Source of the DNA: Pseudodesulfovibrio aespoeensis Aspo-2
Lineage (GTDB): Bacteria > Desulfobacterota > Desulfovibrionia > Desulfovibrionales > Desulfovibrionaceae
Length of the DNA stretch: 64,000 nucleotides
Assembly (NCBI RefSeq): GCF_000176915.2
Contig: NC_014844.1
Coordinates: forward strand, 1,364,001-1,428,000
Direction: 5' to 3'
Shown here: piece after piece, positions 8,395 through 21,006 of the stretch
Position numbering within the stretch: position 1 is the first letter of the stretch
Layout of the letters: each line of letters begins with the position of its first letter
Position numbers and translations under genes: made by a program
The notes under the pieces: generated by a model
Seen by the model: only the letters and a program-made list of their open reading frames with translations
Databases searched by the model: none
Told to the model about the DNA's origin: nothing

Positions 8395-8426
8395 TTGATA
8401 ATAAGTATCAACCTCGATCCTGTCAA
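8395..8426 (-). promoter_or_regulatory. feoA promoter overlapped by Fur-like box
   Basis: Reading the minus strand: -35 TTGACA (8421-8426), 17-nt spacer, -10 TATTAT (8398-8403). The perfect palindrome TTGATA-N5-TATCAA at 8395-8411 covers the -10. This resembles the A/T-rich dyads bound by Fur family repressors. The transcript would start near 8391, leaving a short leader before ATG 8365. Confidence 0.75.
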
Positions 8427-8678
8427 TGAGTAAAACGGGTTGCGTCTCTTGAGGGAAGCCTTGATGCCTCCTCCGGCAAGGAGTGCGGGGGGCGGAAGGA
8501 GGGGCGCGGGGCGGGTGCCCGACCGGGGTGCGGCCCATAAAACCATTGCGTTTCAAGGTCCAAGGCTGTAAGTAAATGAGCTTGTCCGGCGGGTGGCGGC
8601 GTTGCCTGGCCGGGCACATGAGCCGACTGTTTCCTCCGATCTGAAAAGATGCCGTAACTTCAACTACTTCCATATAGA
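8427..8678. other. gene-free stretch between feoA promoter and carB
   Basis: About 250 bp with no plausible gene. It contains a G-rich run (8485-8535) and no clear sigma-70 promoter or attenuator for carB. carB itself has no good Shine-Dalgarno sequence before ATG 8679. Confidence 0.5.
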
Positions 8679-11915
<3,237 letters not shown>

Positions 11916-11936
11916 ACCGCCTTCAGAGAATAGCAC

Positions 11937-13352
11937 ATGAAAAAAGAGTATTGCGGTCTTTTCGGAGTCTACGGCCACAAAGAGGCCGCCAGGATGACCT
12001 ACTTCGGCCTCTATGCCCTGCAGCACCGCGGGCAGGAGTCGGCTGGCATCGTCACCTGGGACGGCGAGACTATCCGTGAGCAGAAGGGCATGGGGCTGGT
12101 AGCCGATGTGTTCAACGAGCGCCACTTGAGCAAGGAGCTCAAGGGCGACATCGCCATGGGCCACATCCGCTATTCCACCACCGGTGCCTCCCTCATCCGC
12201 AACGCCCAGCCGTTTCTCGTCCGCCATGGTGACCTGCGGCTGGCCGTGGCCCACAACGGCAATCTGGTCAACACCTATGAGTTGCGGACCGAGCTTGAGC
12301 AAAACGGATCAATCTTCCAGACCACCATGGATACCGAGGTCTTTGCCCACCTGATCATCAAGTATCTGCACGAGACCGACACCATCGAGGCGGCCATCGC
12401 CAAGGCGTGTTCCAGGGTCCGCGGCGCGTACTCCATGCTGATCATGGCCAACGACAAGCTCATCGCCCTCAAGGATCCCAACGGCGTCAGGCCGCTCGGC
12501 CTTGGCCGGGTGGGCGACCGCTACGTCTTTGCCACCGAGACCTGCGCCTTTGACCTGATCGAGGCGGAATACCTGCGTCCGCTGGAGCCCGGCGAGATCG
12601 TCACCATCCACAAGAACAAGCTGACCTCCCTGCGGTTCAACGACACGGAACCCAAGCGTCAGTGCATCTTTGAGCTGATCTATTTCGCCCGGCCCGACTC
12701 CAACATCTTCGGCGATGTGGTCTACGAGCGGCGCAAGGCCATGGGCGTCATGCTCGCCAAAGAGGCCCCGGTGGACGCGGACTTTGTCATGCCGTTCCCG
12801 GACTCGGGCAACTACGCCGCCGTGGGCTATTCCCAGGAGTCCGGCCTGCCGCTCGAGCTGGCCATGATCTGCAACCATTACGTGGGCCGCACCTTCATCC
12901 AGCCATCGCAGGACATGCGCGACTTCTCGGTGCGGGTGAAGCTCAACCCGGTCAAGAGCATGGTCAAGGGCAAGCGCATCATCATCATCGAGGACTCCAT
13001 CGTGCGCGGCACCACCATCCGCGCCCGGGTGCGCAAGCTGCGTGAACTGGGAGCGCGCGAGTTGCACCTGCGCGTCAGTTGCCCGGCCATCAAGTTCCCC
13101 TGTTTTTACGGCATCGATTTCTCGTCCAAGGGCGAGCTGATCGCGGCCAATCATTCGGTGGAGGACATAGCCCGGTTCATGGGGCTTGATTCCCTCCACT
13201 ACCTGACCATCCCCGGCCTGCTCGACTCGGTCACGGACGACGACGCCTGGTGCCTAGCCTGTTTCGACGGCAATTATCCCATTCCCCTGTCCGACAAGAT
13301 GGGCAAGGACTGCCTTGAGGCCAACCCCGGTATCATCAAGGAATTCTGCTAG
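11937..13352 (+). CDS. purF: amidophosphoribosyltransferase
   Basis: 471 residues. It catalyses the first step of purine synthesis (PRPP plus glutamine to phosphoribosylamine). The Ntn glutaminase nucleophile is Cys6 (MKKEY-CGLFG), implying removal of a 5-residue propeptide. The PRPP loop is IIIIEDSIVRGTT. Cysteines in RQCIFELIYFARPDS, FPCFYG and WCLACF match the four [4Fe-4S] ligands of the Bacillus-type enzyme, suggesting the oxygen-sensitive form. It lies 21 bp after carB and 10 bp before the isomerase gene. Confidence 0.96.
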   Translation: MKKEYCGLFGVYGHKEAARMTYFGLYALQHRGQESAGIVTWDGETIREQKGMGLVADVFNERHLSKELKGDIAMGHIRYSTTGASLIRNAQPFLVRHGDLRLAVAHNGNLVNTYELRTELEQNGSIFQTTMDTEVFAHLIIKYLHETDTIEAAIAKACSRVRGAYSMLIMANDKLIALKDPNGVRPLGLGRVGDRYVFATETCAFDLIEAEYLRPLEPGEIVTIHKNKLTSLRFNDTEPKRQCIFELIYFARPDSNIFGDVVYERRKAMGVMLAKEAPVDADFVMPFPDSGNYAAVGYSQESGLPLELAMICNHYVGRTFIQPSQDMRDFSVRVKLNPVKSMVKGKRIIIIEDSIVRGTTIRARVRKLRELGARELHLRVSCPAIKFPCFYGIDFSSKGELIAANHSVEDIARFMGLDSLHYLTIPGLLDSVTDDDAWCLACFDGNYPIPLSDKMGKDCLEANPGIIKEFC

Positions 13353-13362
13353 GAGCGCGCTC

Positions 13363-14394
13363 ATGGCATGCACGTCCGACAGAACAGACTGGCTTGAGCT
13401 GGCCCGCGAGGTGCTCGACATCGAGATCGAGGGACTGCGGACCGTGTCCGGGCAGCTGGGTGACGGGTTCGTGCGCGCCCTGACCCTCATGGCCGAGTGT
13501 AGGGGCCGCGTGGTCATCACCGGCATCGGCAAGTCCGGGCTGGTGGGACGCAAGATCGCGGCCACCCTGTCGAGCACGGGCACGCCCGCCTTTTTCCTGC
13601 ATCCGGTGGAGGGCGCCCACGGCGACATGGGCATGATCCGCAGCGAGGACGTGGTCCTCGCCCTGTCCAATTCCGGCGGCAGCGACGAGGTCAACGCCAT
13701 CATCCCGACCTTGCGCTCGCTGGGGGCCACGGTCATCGCCATGACCGGCAACACCGCCTCGGCCATGGCCGAGCTGGCGGACATCACCATCGAGGTCCGG
13801 GTGCCGCGCGAGGCCTGCCCCATGGGGCTCGCCCCCACGTCGAGCACCACGGCCCACCTGGCCGTGGGCGACGCCCTGGCCGTCTGCCTCATGGAGTGGA
13901 AGTCCTTTGGTCAGGACGATTTCCGTAAATTTCATCCCGGCGGTTCCCTGGGCCAGCGGCTGGCCATGTGCGTGGACCAGCTCATGCACACCGCCGACCT
14001 GCCTGTGGTGACCGACACTGTGACCGTCCGGGAGGCGATCACGGCCCTCAACTCCGGCGGCCTCGGCCTTGTGGCCATCATCGATGCCGGCACCATGCTC
14101 AGAGGCGTGTTCACCGACGGCGATGTGCGTCGTCTGGTCTGTTCGGACGCCATGGACATGGACCGGCCCGTGGCCGGGGTCATGACCGTGTCGCCGCGCC
14201 GGGCCGTGGTGGGAGAATCCTCGGCCCATGTCCTTGATGTCATGGAGCAGAACGAGATCACCGTGCTGCCCGTGGTGCTGGAAGACGGACGGCTGGCGGG
14301 CATGGTCCACCTGCACGACCTCCTGGGTAAGGGCGCGCTGCGCTTTTCCGGCAGCTCCGGATTTGGCAGCGCCGGGTCAGGGAGCGCCGAATAA
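13363..14394 (+). CDS. kdsD: arabinose-5-phosphate isomerase (KpsF/GutQ/KdsD family)
   Basis: 343 residues. An N-terminal SIS domain (GIGKSGLVGRKIAATLSSTG, then ALSNSGGSDEV) is followed by two CBS repeats (~205-335), the standard architecture. It converts ribulose-5-phosphate to arabinose-5-phosphate for KDO and LPS synthesis. ATG 13363 follows AGGAGCG by about 6 nt; a longer frame reaching back into purF is not needed. Whether it is the LPS paralogue (KdsD) or a capsule/gut paralogue cannot be decided from sequence alone. Confidence 0.9.
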   Translation: MACTSDRTDWLELAREVLDIEIEGLRTVSGQLGDGFVRALTLMAECRGRVVITGIGKSGLVGRKIAATLSSTGTPAFFLHPVEGAHGDMGMIRSEDVVLALSNSGGSDEVNAIIPTLRSLGATVIAMTGNTASAMAELADITIEVRVPREACPMGLAPTSSTTAHLAVGDALAVCLMEWKSFGQDDFRKFHPGGSLGQRLAMCVDQLMHTADLPVVTDTVTVREAITALNSGGLGLVAIIDAGTMLRGVFTDGDVRRLVCSDAMDMDRPVAGVMTVSPRRAVVGESSAHVLDVMEQNEITVLPVVLEDGRLAGMVHLHDLLGKGALRFSGSSGFGSAGSGSAE

Positions 14395-14408
14395 TCGGCG
14401 GGGATGCC

Positions 14409-14972
14409 ATGACCACGATCCGGTCCAGCGACTCCGACACCTGCCGCCGATGCGCCCTCCTGGGCCCCACCTGCTGCCGCATGACGGCAGGGCAGGAGGA
14501 GTTCTGCTTTCCCGTGTCCCAGATGGAGAAGGACCGCGTCCGCGATCATGCCCCCTTTACCGGTGGCTTTGTGCTCACGCCCAACAGCGTGGCCTTCATC
14601 GACAATGTCTGCCGTTTGTTTCCGGGCGAGAGCGACCTGATACACGAATTGTTTCCCGCCCGGGGCGAGCACTATCGCCTGACGGTGGACACCATGGGAG
14701 CGTGCCGGTTTCTCGGCCCGGAAGGGTGCGAGATTCCCTACGAGGCCCGGCCATACTATTGTCGGCTCTATCCCTTCTGGGTGGTGGGGCGGGAGGTGAC
14801 GTTCTTCGACGCGCCCACCTGCCTTGCCAGACGGGAGGAGAAGACGCTGCCGCGAATGCTCAAATGCTTTGACACGAACAAGTCCTCGGTCCTGGACCTC
14901 CATGGGAGGCTCCGGCTGGCCTGGGGGTTGCCGCCCACGCGGGGTGCGTGCACGGTAAAAAGAGGTTTTTGA
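14409..14972 (+). CDS. YkgJ-family cysteine cluster protein
   Basis: 187 residues. Cysteines are arranged as CRRCALLGPTCC near the start, then GACRFLGPEGCEIPYEARPYYCRLYPFW in the middle, the CxxC...C pattern of the YkgJ/UPF0153 family thought to bind zinc or an Fe-S cluster. No enzymatic role is established. It starts 14 bp after the isomerase and ends 5 bp before the PBP1A start, so it belongs to the same operon and is probably co-expressed with envelope genes. Confidence 0.8.
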   Translation: MTTIRSSDSDTCRRCALLGPTCCRMTAGQEEFCFPVSQMEKDRVRDHAPFTGGFVLTPNSVAFIDNVCRLFPGESDLIHELFPARGEHYRLTVDTMGACRFLGPEGCEIPYEARPYYCRLYPFWVVGREVTFFDAPTCLARREEKTLPRMLKCFDTNKSSVLDLHGRLRLAWGLPPTRGACTVKRGF

Positions 14973-14977
14973 TACCC

Positions 14978-17323
14978 ATGAAAGCGCTCAAGATTCTGCT
15001 TGTTGTTTTCCTGCTTTGTCTGCTCGCCGGGATCGGCGCGGCCTTCGGGCTGTACCACTGGGCGTCCAAGGATCTGCCTGGTTTCCGAAACATCACCGAC
15101 TACAAGCCGCCGCTCGTGACCACGGTCTACGGCAAGGACAACGAGGTGCTCGGCTATTTCTACAAGGAAAAGCGGTTTCTGGTGACGCTCGACCAGATGA
15201 GCCCGTTCCTACCCAAGGCGTTCCTGGCCGCCGAGGATTCGGCCTTTTACCAGCATGACGGGGTGGACCTGACGGCCATCCTGCGCGCCTTTGTGGCCAA
15301 CGTCCGGGCCGGGCGCACCAAGCAGGGCGGCTCCACCATCACCCAGCAGATCATCAAGCGGCTGCTCCTGACCCCGGAGCGCAGCTATACCCGCAAGATC
15401 AAGGAGGCCATCCTGGCCTTCAGGCTCGAAAACTATCTGACCAAGGAAGAGATCCTGACCATCTATCTCAACCAGATCTTCCTTGGTGCCAACTCCTATG
15501 GGGTCGAGGCCGCGTCCAGAACGTATTTTGCCAGGCACGCCACGGACCTGACCCTGGCCCAGGCGGCCATGCTGGCCGGTCTGCCCCAGGCGCCCAGCCG
15601 CTACAATCCGTATCAGAGCCTGGAACAGGCCAAGGTCCGTCAGCGCTATGTCCTCGACCAGATGCTTTCCCTGCGCTGGATCACCCCCGAGCAGCACGCA
15701 CAGGCTCTGGCCGAGGAGATCGTGCTGGAGAGCATGGCCGAGCCGTCGTGGCAGATCGGGGCTTATTATCTCGAAGAAGTGCGCCGCTGGCTCATTGGTC
15801 AGTACGGCGAGGATGAAGTCTACACCGCGGGCCTGACCGTGACCACGCCGTGCGACCTCAAGCATCAGGGGGCGGCGGAAAGGGCGCTTCGGCGCGGCCT
15901 GCTTGATTCTGCCCAGCGGCGCGGCTGGCTCGGTCCCATCGAGACCGTCAATCCCGGCGATGTGGCCCGCATCCTTGACCAAGGCCCCCAGGCCACGGAC
16001 GGCCTCAAGGACAAATCCGTGCCCTTCAAGGTGTGGGTGGCCGAGGTGGACAAGGACAGGGCCACGGTCCGGTTCGGCAAATACAGCGGCGTCATCCCTG
16101 TCAAGGCCATGTGGTGGGTGCGTGAGCCCAACATCAAGCGAAGCCACGAGGATGTTCCGGACCCGTCGGACGCCCGCAAGGTGCTTAAAAAGGGCGATGT
16201 GGTCTGGGCCACGGTGGCCAAGGCACCCGATGCCCCCGAAGGCGTGTGGGTGCTCGACCTTGAGCGCGAGCCGCTGGTGGAGGGGGCCATCGTCTCCATG
16301 AAGCCGGAGACCGGCGAGGTGCTGGCCCTGTCGGGCGGGTATTCCTTCCACAGGAGCCAGTTCAACCGGGCGACCCAGGCCAAGCGCCAGCCCGGTTCGG
16401 CCTTCAAGCCCATCGTCTACTCCGCGGCCATGGACAACGGGTTCACGCCCGCGTCCATCGTCCTCGACGCCCCCATCGTTTACGCCAACGATGCCCTGGG
16501 CAAGCTGTGGCGGCCTGAAAACTTCGAGGGCACCTTCGAAGGGCCGACCCTGCTGCGCACCGCGCTGGTCAAGTCCAAGAACCTCGTCACCATCCGCGTG
16601 GCCCAGAAGATCGGCATCCGCACCATCATCGATCGGGCCAGGGCCATGGGGCTTGAGAGCGATTTTCCTGCGGACCTCTCGGTCTCGCTGGGCTCGTCCG
16701 TGGTCACCCTCATGAACCTCTGCGAGGCGTATACCGCCTTTGCGCGCGGCGGCTCCTACATCAAGCCGCGTACCGTGCTCTCGGTCCATTCCGCCTGGGG
16801 CGAGGAGATGTACACCTCGGTCCCCGAGGCCGTGGACGCCATCAGCCCCCAGACCGCGTTCATCATGACCACCATGATGAAGCAGGTGGTGCTGCACGGC
16901 ACCGGCTGGCGGGCCAAGGAACTCAACCGGCCCGTGGCGGCCAAGACCGGCACGTCGAACAACGAGAACGACGCCTGGTTCATGGGCTTCACCTCCTACC
17001 TGCTGACAGGCGTGTACGTCGGTTTTGACGAGATGCGGCCCATGGGCAAGTTCGAGACCGGATCGCGCGCAGCCAGCCCCCTGTGGGTGGACTATCGCAG
17101 GCAGGTGGAGGAGGATTTCCCCTATCAGGACTTCACCGAACCGCCGGGAGTTGTTATGGTCCGGGTGGACGGCAATACGGGCAAGCTCGCCTCGTCGGGT
17201 TCCAGTACGGAGTTTTTCCTGCCCTTCAAGGTGGGTACCGAGCCGACCGAGACCACCGCGCCAGCCGGATCGCGCGAGGATTCCACCGGCTCGGCGGACG
17301 ATTTGTTCAAGCAGATGTTCTAA
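14978..17323 (+). CDS. mrcA: penicillin-binding protein 1A (bifunctional)
   Basis: 781 residues from ATG 14978; an in-frame GTG at 14948 would overlap the previous gene. One N-terminal signal anchor (ALKILLVVFLLCLLAGIGAAFG), then the GT51 glycosyltransferase (AAEDSAFYQHDGVD near residue 84; GGSTITQQIIKRL), then a transpeptidase with the SxxK serine in GSAFKP, SKN, and KTGTSNNENDAWF. It polymerises and crosslinks peptidoglycan on the outer face of the inner membrane. The insert between the catalytic domains resembles the PBP1A OB-like domain. Length is normal for the family. Confidence 0.95.
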   Translation: MKALKILLVVFLLCLLAGIGAAFGLYHWASKDLPGFRNITDYKPPLVTTVYGKDNEVLGYFYKEKRFLVTLDQMSPFLPKAFLAAEDSAFYQHDGVDLTAILRAFVANVRAGRTKQGGSTITQQIIKRLLLTPERSYTRKIKEAILAFRLENYLTKEEILTIYLNQIFLGANSYGVEAASRTYFARHATDLTLAQAAMLAGLPQAPSRYNPYQSLEQAKVRQRYVLDQMLSLRWITPEQHAQALAEEIVLESMAEPSWQIGAYYLEEVRRWLIGQYGEDEVYTAGLTVTTPCDLKHQGAAERALRRGLLDSAQRRGWLGPIETVNPGDVARILDQGPQATDGLKDKSVPFKVWVAEVDKDRATVRFGKYSGVIPVKAMWWVREPNIKRSHEDVPDPSDARKVLKKGDVVWATVAKAPDAPEGVWVLDLEREPLVEGAIVSMKPETGEVLALSGGYSFHRSQFNRATQAKRQPGSAFKPIVYSAAMDNGFTPASIVLDAPIVYANDALGKLWRPENFEGTFEGPTLLRTALVKSKNLVTIRVAQKIGIRTIIDRARAMGLESDFPADLSVSLGSSVVTLMNLCEAYTAFARGGSYIKPRTVLSVHSAWGEEMYTSVPEAVDAISPQTAFIMTTMMKQVVLHGTGWRAKELNRPVAAKTGTSNNENDAWFMGFTSYLLTGVYVGFDEMRPMGKFETGSRAASPLWVDYRRQVEEDFPYQDFTEPPGVVMVRVDGNTGKLASSGSSTEFFLPFKVGTEPTETTAPAGSREDSTGSADDLFKQMF

Positions 17324-17336
17324 AAAGGATTTAGTC

Positions 17337-18119
17337 ATGGAACTCGACATCTATCAGGTGGACGCCTTTGCCGAAGAGGTGTTCAGCGGCAACCCGGCTG
17401 CGGTGATCCCGCTTTTCGAGTGGCTGAGCGACGGATTGATGCAGCGCATCGCCCAGGAGTGCGGCCAGTCCGAGACGGCGTTTTTCGTGCGCCGGGGCGA
17501 GTATTTCGAGCTGCGCTGGTTCACCCCGGACTACGAGATCGACCTGTGCGGCCACGCCACCCTGGCCAGCGCCCATGTCCTTTACGAATTCCTCGACTAC
17601 ACTGACCCGGTGGTGGTCTTTGAGACCAAGAGCGGGCGGCTCTTTGTGGACCGCGAGAACGGCTTGTATTCCATGGATTTTCCGGCCTGGAGCGTGCGCC
17701 CCATCCAGGTGACCGAGCGGGTGGCCCAGGCGCTGGGCGCGCGGCCCGACGAGCTGTTCATGGGTGAACGCGACATGATGGCCGTGTTCGGCAGCGAGGA
17801 GCAGGTCCGCGCCCTCAAGCCCGACTTCCGGCTCGTCTCCAAGCTCGACGGGCTGTGCATGATCTGCACCGCGCCCGGCCTGGATCATGATTTCGTCTCG
17901 CGCACCTTTGTGGCCATCACGGGCTTGCCCGAAGACCCGGTCACCGGCTCGGCCCACTGCACCCTGGTGCCCTTCTGGGCCGAACGGCTGGGCAAGTCGG
18001 CCCTGCGCGCCCGGCAGGTCTCGGCGCGCGGCGGCGTGCTCATCTGCGAGAACCTCGGCAGCCGCGTCAAGATTGCGGGCCACGCCGTGACCTTCATGAA
18101 GGGAACCATCACGCTGTAG
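17337..18119 (+). CDS. PhzF-family isomerase/epimerase-like protein
   Basis: 260 residues. It starts DIYQVDAFAEEVFSGNPAAVIPL, the N-terminal signature of the PhzF/DAP-epimerase fold, and has the duplicated half with GLPEDPVTGSAHCTL, also diagnostic. Members isomerise small metabolites; the substrate here is unknown and a phenazine pathway is not implied. The start follows AAGGA by 7 nt. It lies 13 bp after PBP1A and ends at a strong terminator, so it is the last gene of this operon. Confidence 0.9.
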   Translation: MELDIYQVDAFAEEVFSGNPAAVIPLFEWLSDGLMQRIAQECGQSETAFFVRRGEYFELRWFTPDYEIDLCGHATLASAHVLYEFLDYTDPVVVFETKSGRLFVDRENGLYSMDFPAWSVRPIQVTERVAQALGARPDELFMGERDMMAVFGSEEQVRALKPDFRLVSKLDGLCMICTAPGLDHDFVSRTFVAITGLPEDPVTGSAHCTLVPFWAERLGKSALRARQVSARGGVLICENLGSRVKIAGHAVTFMKGTITL

Positions 18120-18143
18120 TTGCTCTTGTTTTCAGGAATAGAG

Positions 18144-18179
18144 AAGGGGGAAGCGGTGTGATCGCTTCCCCCTTTTTTT
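18144..18179 (+). terminator. intrinsic terminator
   Basis: 10-bp stem GGGGGAAGCG (18146-18155) with CGCTTCCCCC (18163-18172), 7-nt loop, then seven T. It separates the phzF-like operon from the convergent U32 peptidase gene; the A-run on its left also gives it some bidirectional potential. Confidence 0.92.
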
Positions 18180-18200
18180 GCGGGCATTGGCATCCGGGGG

Positions 18201-20183
18201 CTACAGCAGTTGCAGCTTCCAGTTGAAGGTGCTGGTCCGCCTTGGTTTGGGCACGTCCTTGGGCCACTCCTCGATCATGGTCACGAAGGTCTTGAAGCCT
18301 GCCCGGTCGAGGGTCTTGTATTCCTCGCTCAGGTCCAGCTCCCAGGCCGGGAAGAGCCAGTTGGTCTGGCCGTACTTGCGAACGAAGAGCACCTCGTGCA
18401 TGGGGCTCTTGACCGGCCCGTCGAGGCGGACCGACTCGGCCAGGAAACGCGACAGGCCAAAGGGCCACATGCCCTTGATGACCAGCCCGAGCGGCAGGGG
18501 CGTGTTGCGCGACAGTTCGAGCGTGTCCTCGCCGGACAGCTCCGGGCTGATGATGGCCGACGAGCAGCCCAGCTCCTTGAGCACCTGGAGCGCGAACCGG
18601 TTGGACGCGTTGCAGAACGGCCCGGCCACCAGGACGACGTTCTTGCGGTCCTCGAAATAGGCTGCCTGCCAGGGCGAGTTGATGACGAACTCGCGCCCGC
18701 CGTTCTTGATGGCTTCCTTGATCAGGGTGCGGTATTTCTTGTCCTCGTCGGGCCAGATGACCGGGGGCAGCCACCACTGGGCGCGGCCCGTCTGGCCCCT
18801 GGCCACCTTGCCCAGCGAGGCGCGTTCGAGCCAGTAGGCGGCCCGGCCATTGACCCGCCCGCGCGGCGGCAGGCGGAAGAGCAGGACGTTTTCCGGGCGG
18901 CCCTTGCCGCGCACCGCGTCCTTGGGCCATTTGGGCGTGAATTTCGATTCCTTGGGCTCCGGGGCCGGGAACAGGGCCAGCTCGGCCTCAAGTCCCCTGA
19001 TCAGTTTGACCAGCTCCGGATCGCGGCGGTCCACCAGGAATATTTTGGTGCCCGTGGGCAGGGGTGGGCCGGGGGTCTTGGCCGAGTAGGGGATGTCCAT
19101 GCGCCCGCGCTTGGGCACGCGGCGGCGGATGGAGAGCGTCCGGTGGCCTGGCTGGTCCTCGTAGCCCACACGGATGAGGTCGCCGGGGTGGAGGTCTTCG
19201 CGGGGCTGGAAATAGAGTTTCTTCTGCTCGCGTTTGATCTCGCCCACGAGCCTGCCGGAGCTGGTCTCCTCCTTGGGCTGGATGGGCATGAAGGGCCGCT
19301 GGGGAAGGAAGACGGAGTGGCTGGAGGGCCTGCCCAGAGCCTGATCGAGCAGGTCCACGGCAGCCTTCTTGGCCTGGGCGTCGTTCGGGTTGTCGCGCAG
19401 CATCTGGTAGGCGCGCACCGTGTAGTAGACGTAGTGGGGGCCTTTTTTGCGGCCCTCGATCTTCCAGGCCGTGACCTTGGGCATGTCCAGCAGCGGCTTG
19501 GTCAATACGTCCAGGGAAAGATCGGTGCAGGAGAAGAGCCGTTCGGCGTCCTGCTTGCCTTGTTTGTACAGGCGGCGGCAGGGCTGGACGCAGCGGCCAC
19601 GCAGGCCGGACTTGCCGCCCAGGTAGCTGCTCCAGTAGCAACGGCCCGATACGCAGTGGCACAGCGCGCCGTGGACGAAAATCTCCAGGTCCAGATCCTT
19701 GGGGCAGGCGTCGGCCATGAGCTTGACCTCGTCCAGGTTCAGCTCGCGGGGGACGACCACGCGGGTCGCGCCGAGCTTTTTTGCCACCTCAAGGCCTGCC
19801 GGGTGGCTCAGGTTGGCCAGGGTGGAGAGGTGCAGCTCGCCCTTGAACCCGGCCTGCCGGGCAAGGGGGATCATGGCCAGATCCTGCACGATGAGGGCGT
19901 TGGGCTTGACGTTGGTTTGCAGCCGCTCGATGAGTCGGCCTGCGGATTCAGGATCGCCGGGCTTGACCAGGGTGTTCATGGCGACGTAGGTCTTGGTGCC
20001 CCGGTCGCGGCCCAGGCTTGCCAGTTGCGCCAGCTCGCTGATAGAGAAGTTGGTGGCCTGCATCCGGGCCGAGAAATGTTTCAGCCCCACGTACACGGCG
20101 TCCGCCCCGGCGGCCACGGCGGCGAGGAAGGATGACGTATCCCCTGCGGGCGCCATGATCTCTGGTAAATGTTTTATGCTCAT
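18201..20183 (-). CDS. U32-family peptidase / RNA hydroxylation-type protein
   Basis: 660 residues. The N-terminal half is peptidase family U32 (PEIMAPAGD, ADAVYVGLKHFSAR, EIFVHGALCHCVSGRCY, then GRCVQPCRRLY with the conserved cysteines). Characterised relatives such as TrhP and RlhA act in tRNA or 23S rRNA hydroxylation, and cysteines in that region are proposed Fe-S ligands; older names call them collagenases. A long C-terminal half with beta-rich and second-domain segments follows. It diverges from pyrK across only 11 bp, so the promoters must overlap coding sequence. Confidence 0.85.
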   Translation of the reverse strand: MSIKHLPEIMAPAGDTSSFLAAVAAGADAVYVGLKHFSARMQATNFSISELAQLASLGRDRGTKTYVAMNTLVKPGDPESAGRLIERLQTNVKPNALIVQDLAMIPLARQAGFKGELHLSTLANLSHPAGLEVAKKLGATRVVVPRELNLDEVKLMADACPKDLDLEIFVHGALCHCVSGRCYWSSYLGGKSGLRGRCVQPCRRLYKQGKQDAERLFSCTDLSLDVLTKPLLDMPKVTAWKIEGRKKGPHYVYYTVRAYQMLRDNPNDAQAKKAAVDLLDQALGRPSSHSVFLPQRPFMPIQPKEETSSGRLVGEIKREQKKLYFQPREDLHPGDLIRVGYEDQPGHRTLSIRRRVPKRGRMDIPYSAKTPGPPLPTGTKIFLVDRRDPELVKLIRGLEAELALFPAPEPKESKFTPKWPKDAVRGKGRPENVLLFRLPPRGRVNGRAAYWLERASLGKVARGQTGRAQWWLPPVIWPDEDKKYRTLIKEAIKNGGREFVINSPWQAAYFEDRKNVVLVAGPFCNASNRFALQVLKELGCSSAIISPELSGEDTLELSRNTPLPLGLVIKGMWPFGLSRFLAESVRLDGPVKSPMHEVLFVRKYGQTNWLFPAWELDLSEEYKTLDRAGFKTFVTMIEEWPKDVPKPRRTSTFNWKLQLL

Positions 20184-20194
20184 AAGGGTATCGT

Positions 20195-20980
20195 ATGTCC
20201 TTGAGGATCTGCCGGAATGTTACGGTATTGGAAGTGTCCCCGGTCGGTCAATCAAAAAGGCCGGACGAGTTCTACGAGATCCGGCTCTCCCTGCCCGACT
20301 GGGACGGGTGGAAGCCCGGCCAGTTCGTCATGGTCCGGCCCGTTTCCTGGGAGCTTGACCTGCTCTGGGCCCGGCCCTTCTCCATCTCGTCGGTGGACAA
20401 TGAAAGCGTGACCATCTTCATCCAGAAGGTGGGGCGGGGCACGGCCCGCATGGCGCGCCTTGCGCCGGGCGATCAGGTGGCCCTGTGGGGACCGCTTGGC
20501 AACTCGTTCGCCATGGAGCCGGACACGCCGACCCTGCTCCTAGCCGGGGGGATCGGCATCGCACCTTTTCGCGGTTATGTCGAGCACCATCCGCATCCGG
20601 AGAATCTGCGGCTCTTCCTGGCCCACCGGTTGCCCGTGGAATGTTACCCCTTTGGCCTGCTCTCCGCGCGGGTGGACAGCCGGTGCATGCTCGAGGCCCA
20701 GCCCTGCGATCTCGACCTGATCATCGCCGCCATGCGCGCGCAGATCGCTGAATACGCGGCCCTTGGCGGGCTGGTGCTGGCCTGCGGCCCGACCCCGTTT
20801 ATGCGCACGGTGCAGACCTTTGCCGCCGAGTTCGGGGCGCGGGCGCAAGTGTCGCTCGAAAACCGCATGGCTTGCGGCGTGGGCGCGTGCCTCGGCTGCG
20901 TGACGCGCGACGGCGAGGGGCATCACGTGCAGGTCTGCACGCGCGGCCCCATCTTCTGGTCCGACAAGGTCCAGCTCTAG
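20195..20980 (+). CDS. pyrK: dihydroorotate dehydrogenase electron-transfer subunit
   Basis: 261 residues. A ferredoxin-reductase-like protein: FAD domain (RPFSISSVDNESVTIF), NAD-binding domain (LLLAGGIGIAPF) and a C-terminal [2Fe-2S] motif CGVGACLGC...C near residues 228-247. It passes electrons from dihydroorotate oxidation by PyrD to NAD. The two genes form the class 1B PyrD-PyrK enzyme. pyrD follows 26 bp later. Confidence 0.94.
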   Translation: MSLRICRNVTVLEVSPVGQSKRPDEFYEIRLSLPDWDGWKPGQFVMVRPVSWELDLLWARPFSISSVDNESVTIFIQKVGRGTARMARLAPGDQVALWGPLGNSFAMEPDTPTLLLAGGIGIAPFRGYVEHHPHPENLRLFLAHRLPVECYPFGLLSARVDSRCMLEAQPCDLDLIIAAMRAQIAEYAALGGLVLACGPTPFMRTVQTFAAEFGARAQVSLENRMACGVGACLGCVTRDGEGHHVQVCTRGPIFWSDKVQL

Positions 20981-21006
20981 TTTTTTCGACAGGGAGTCTT
21001 TTTCAT

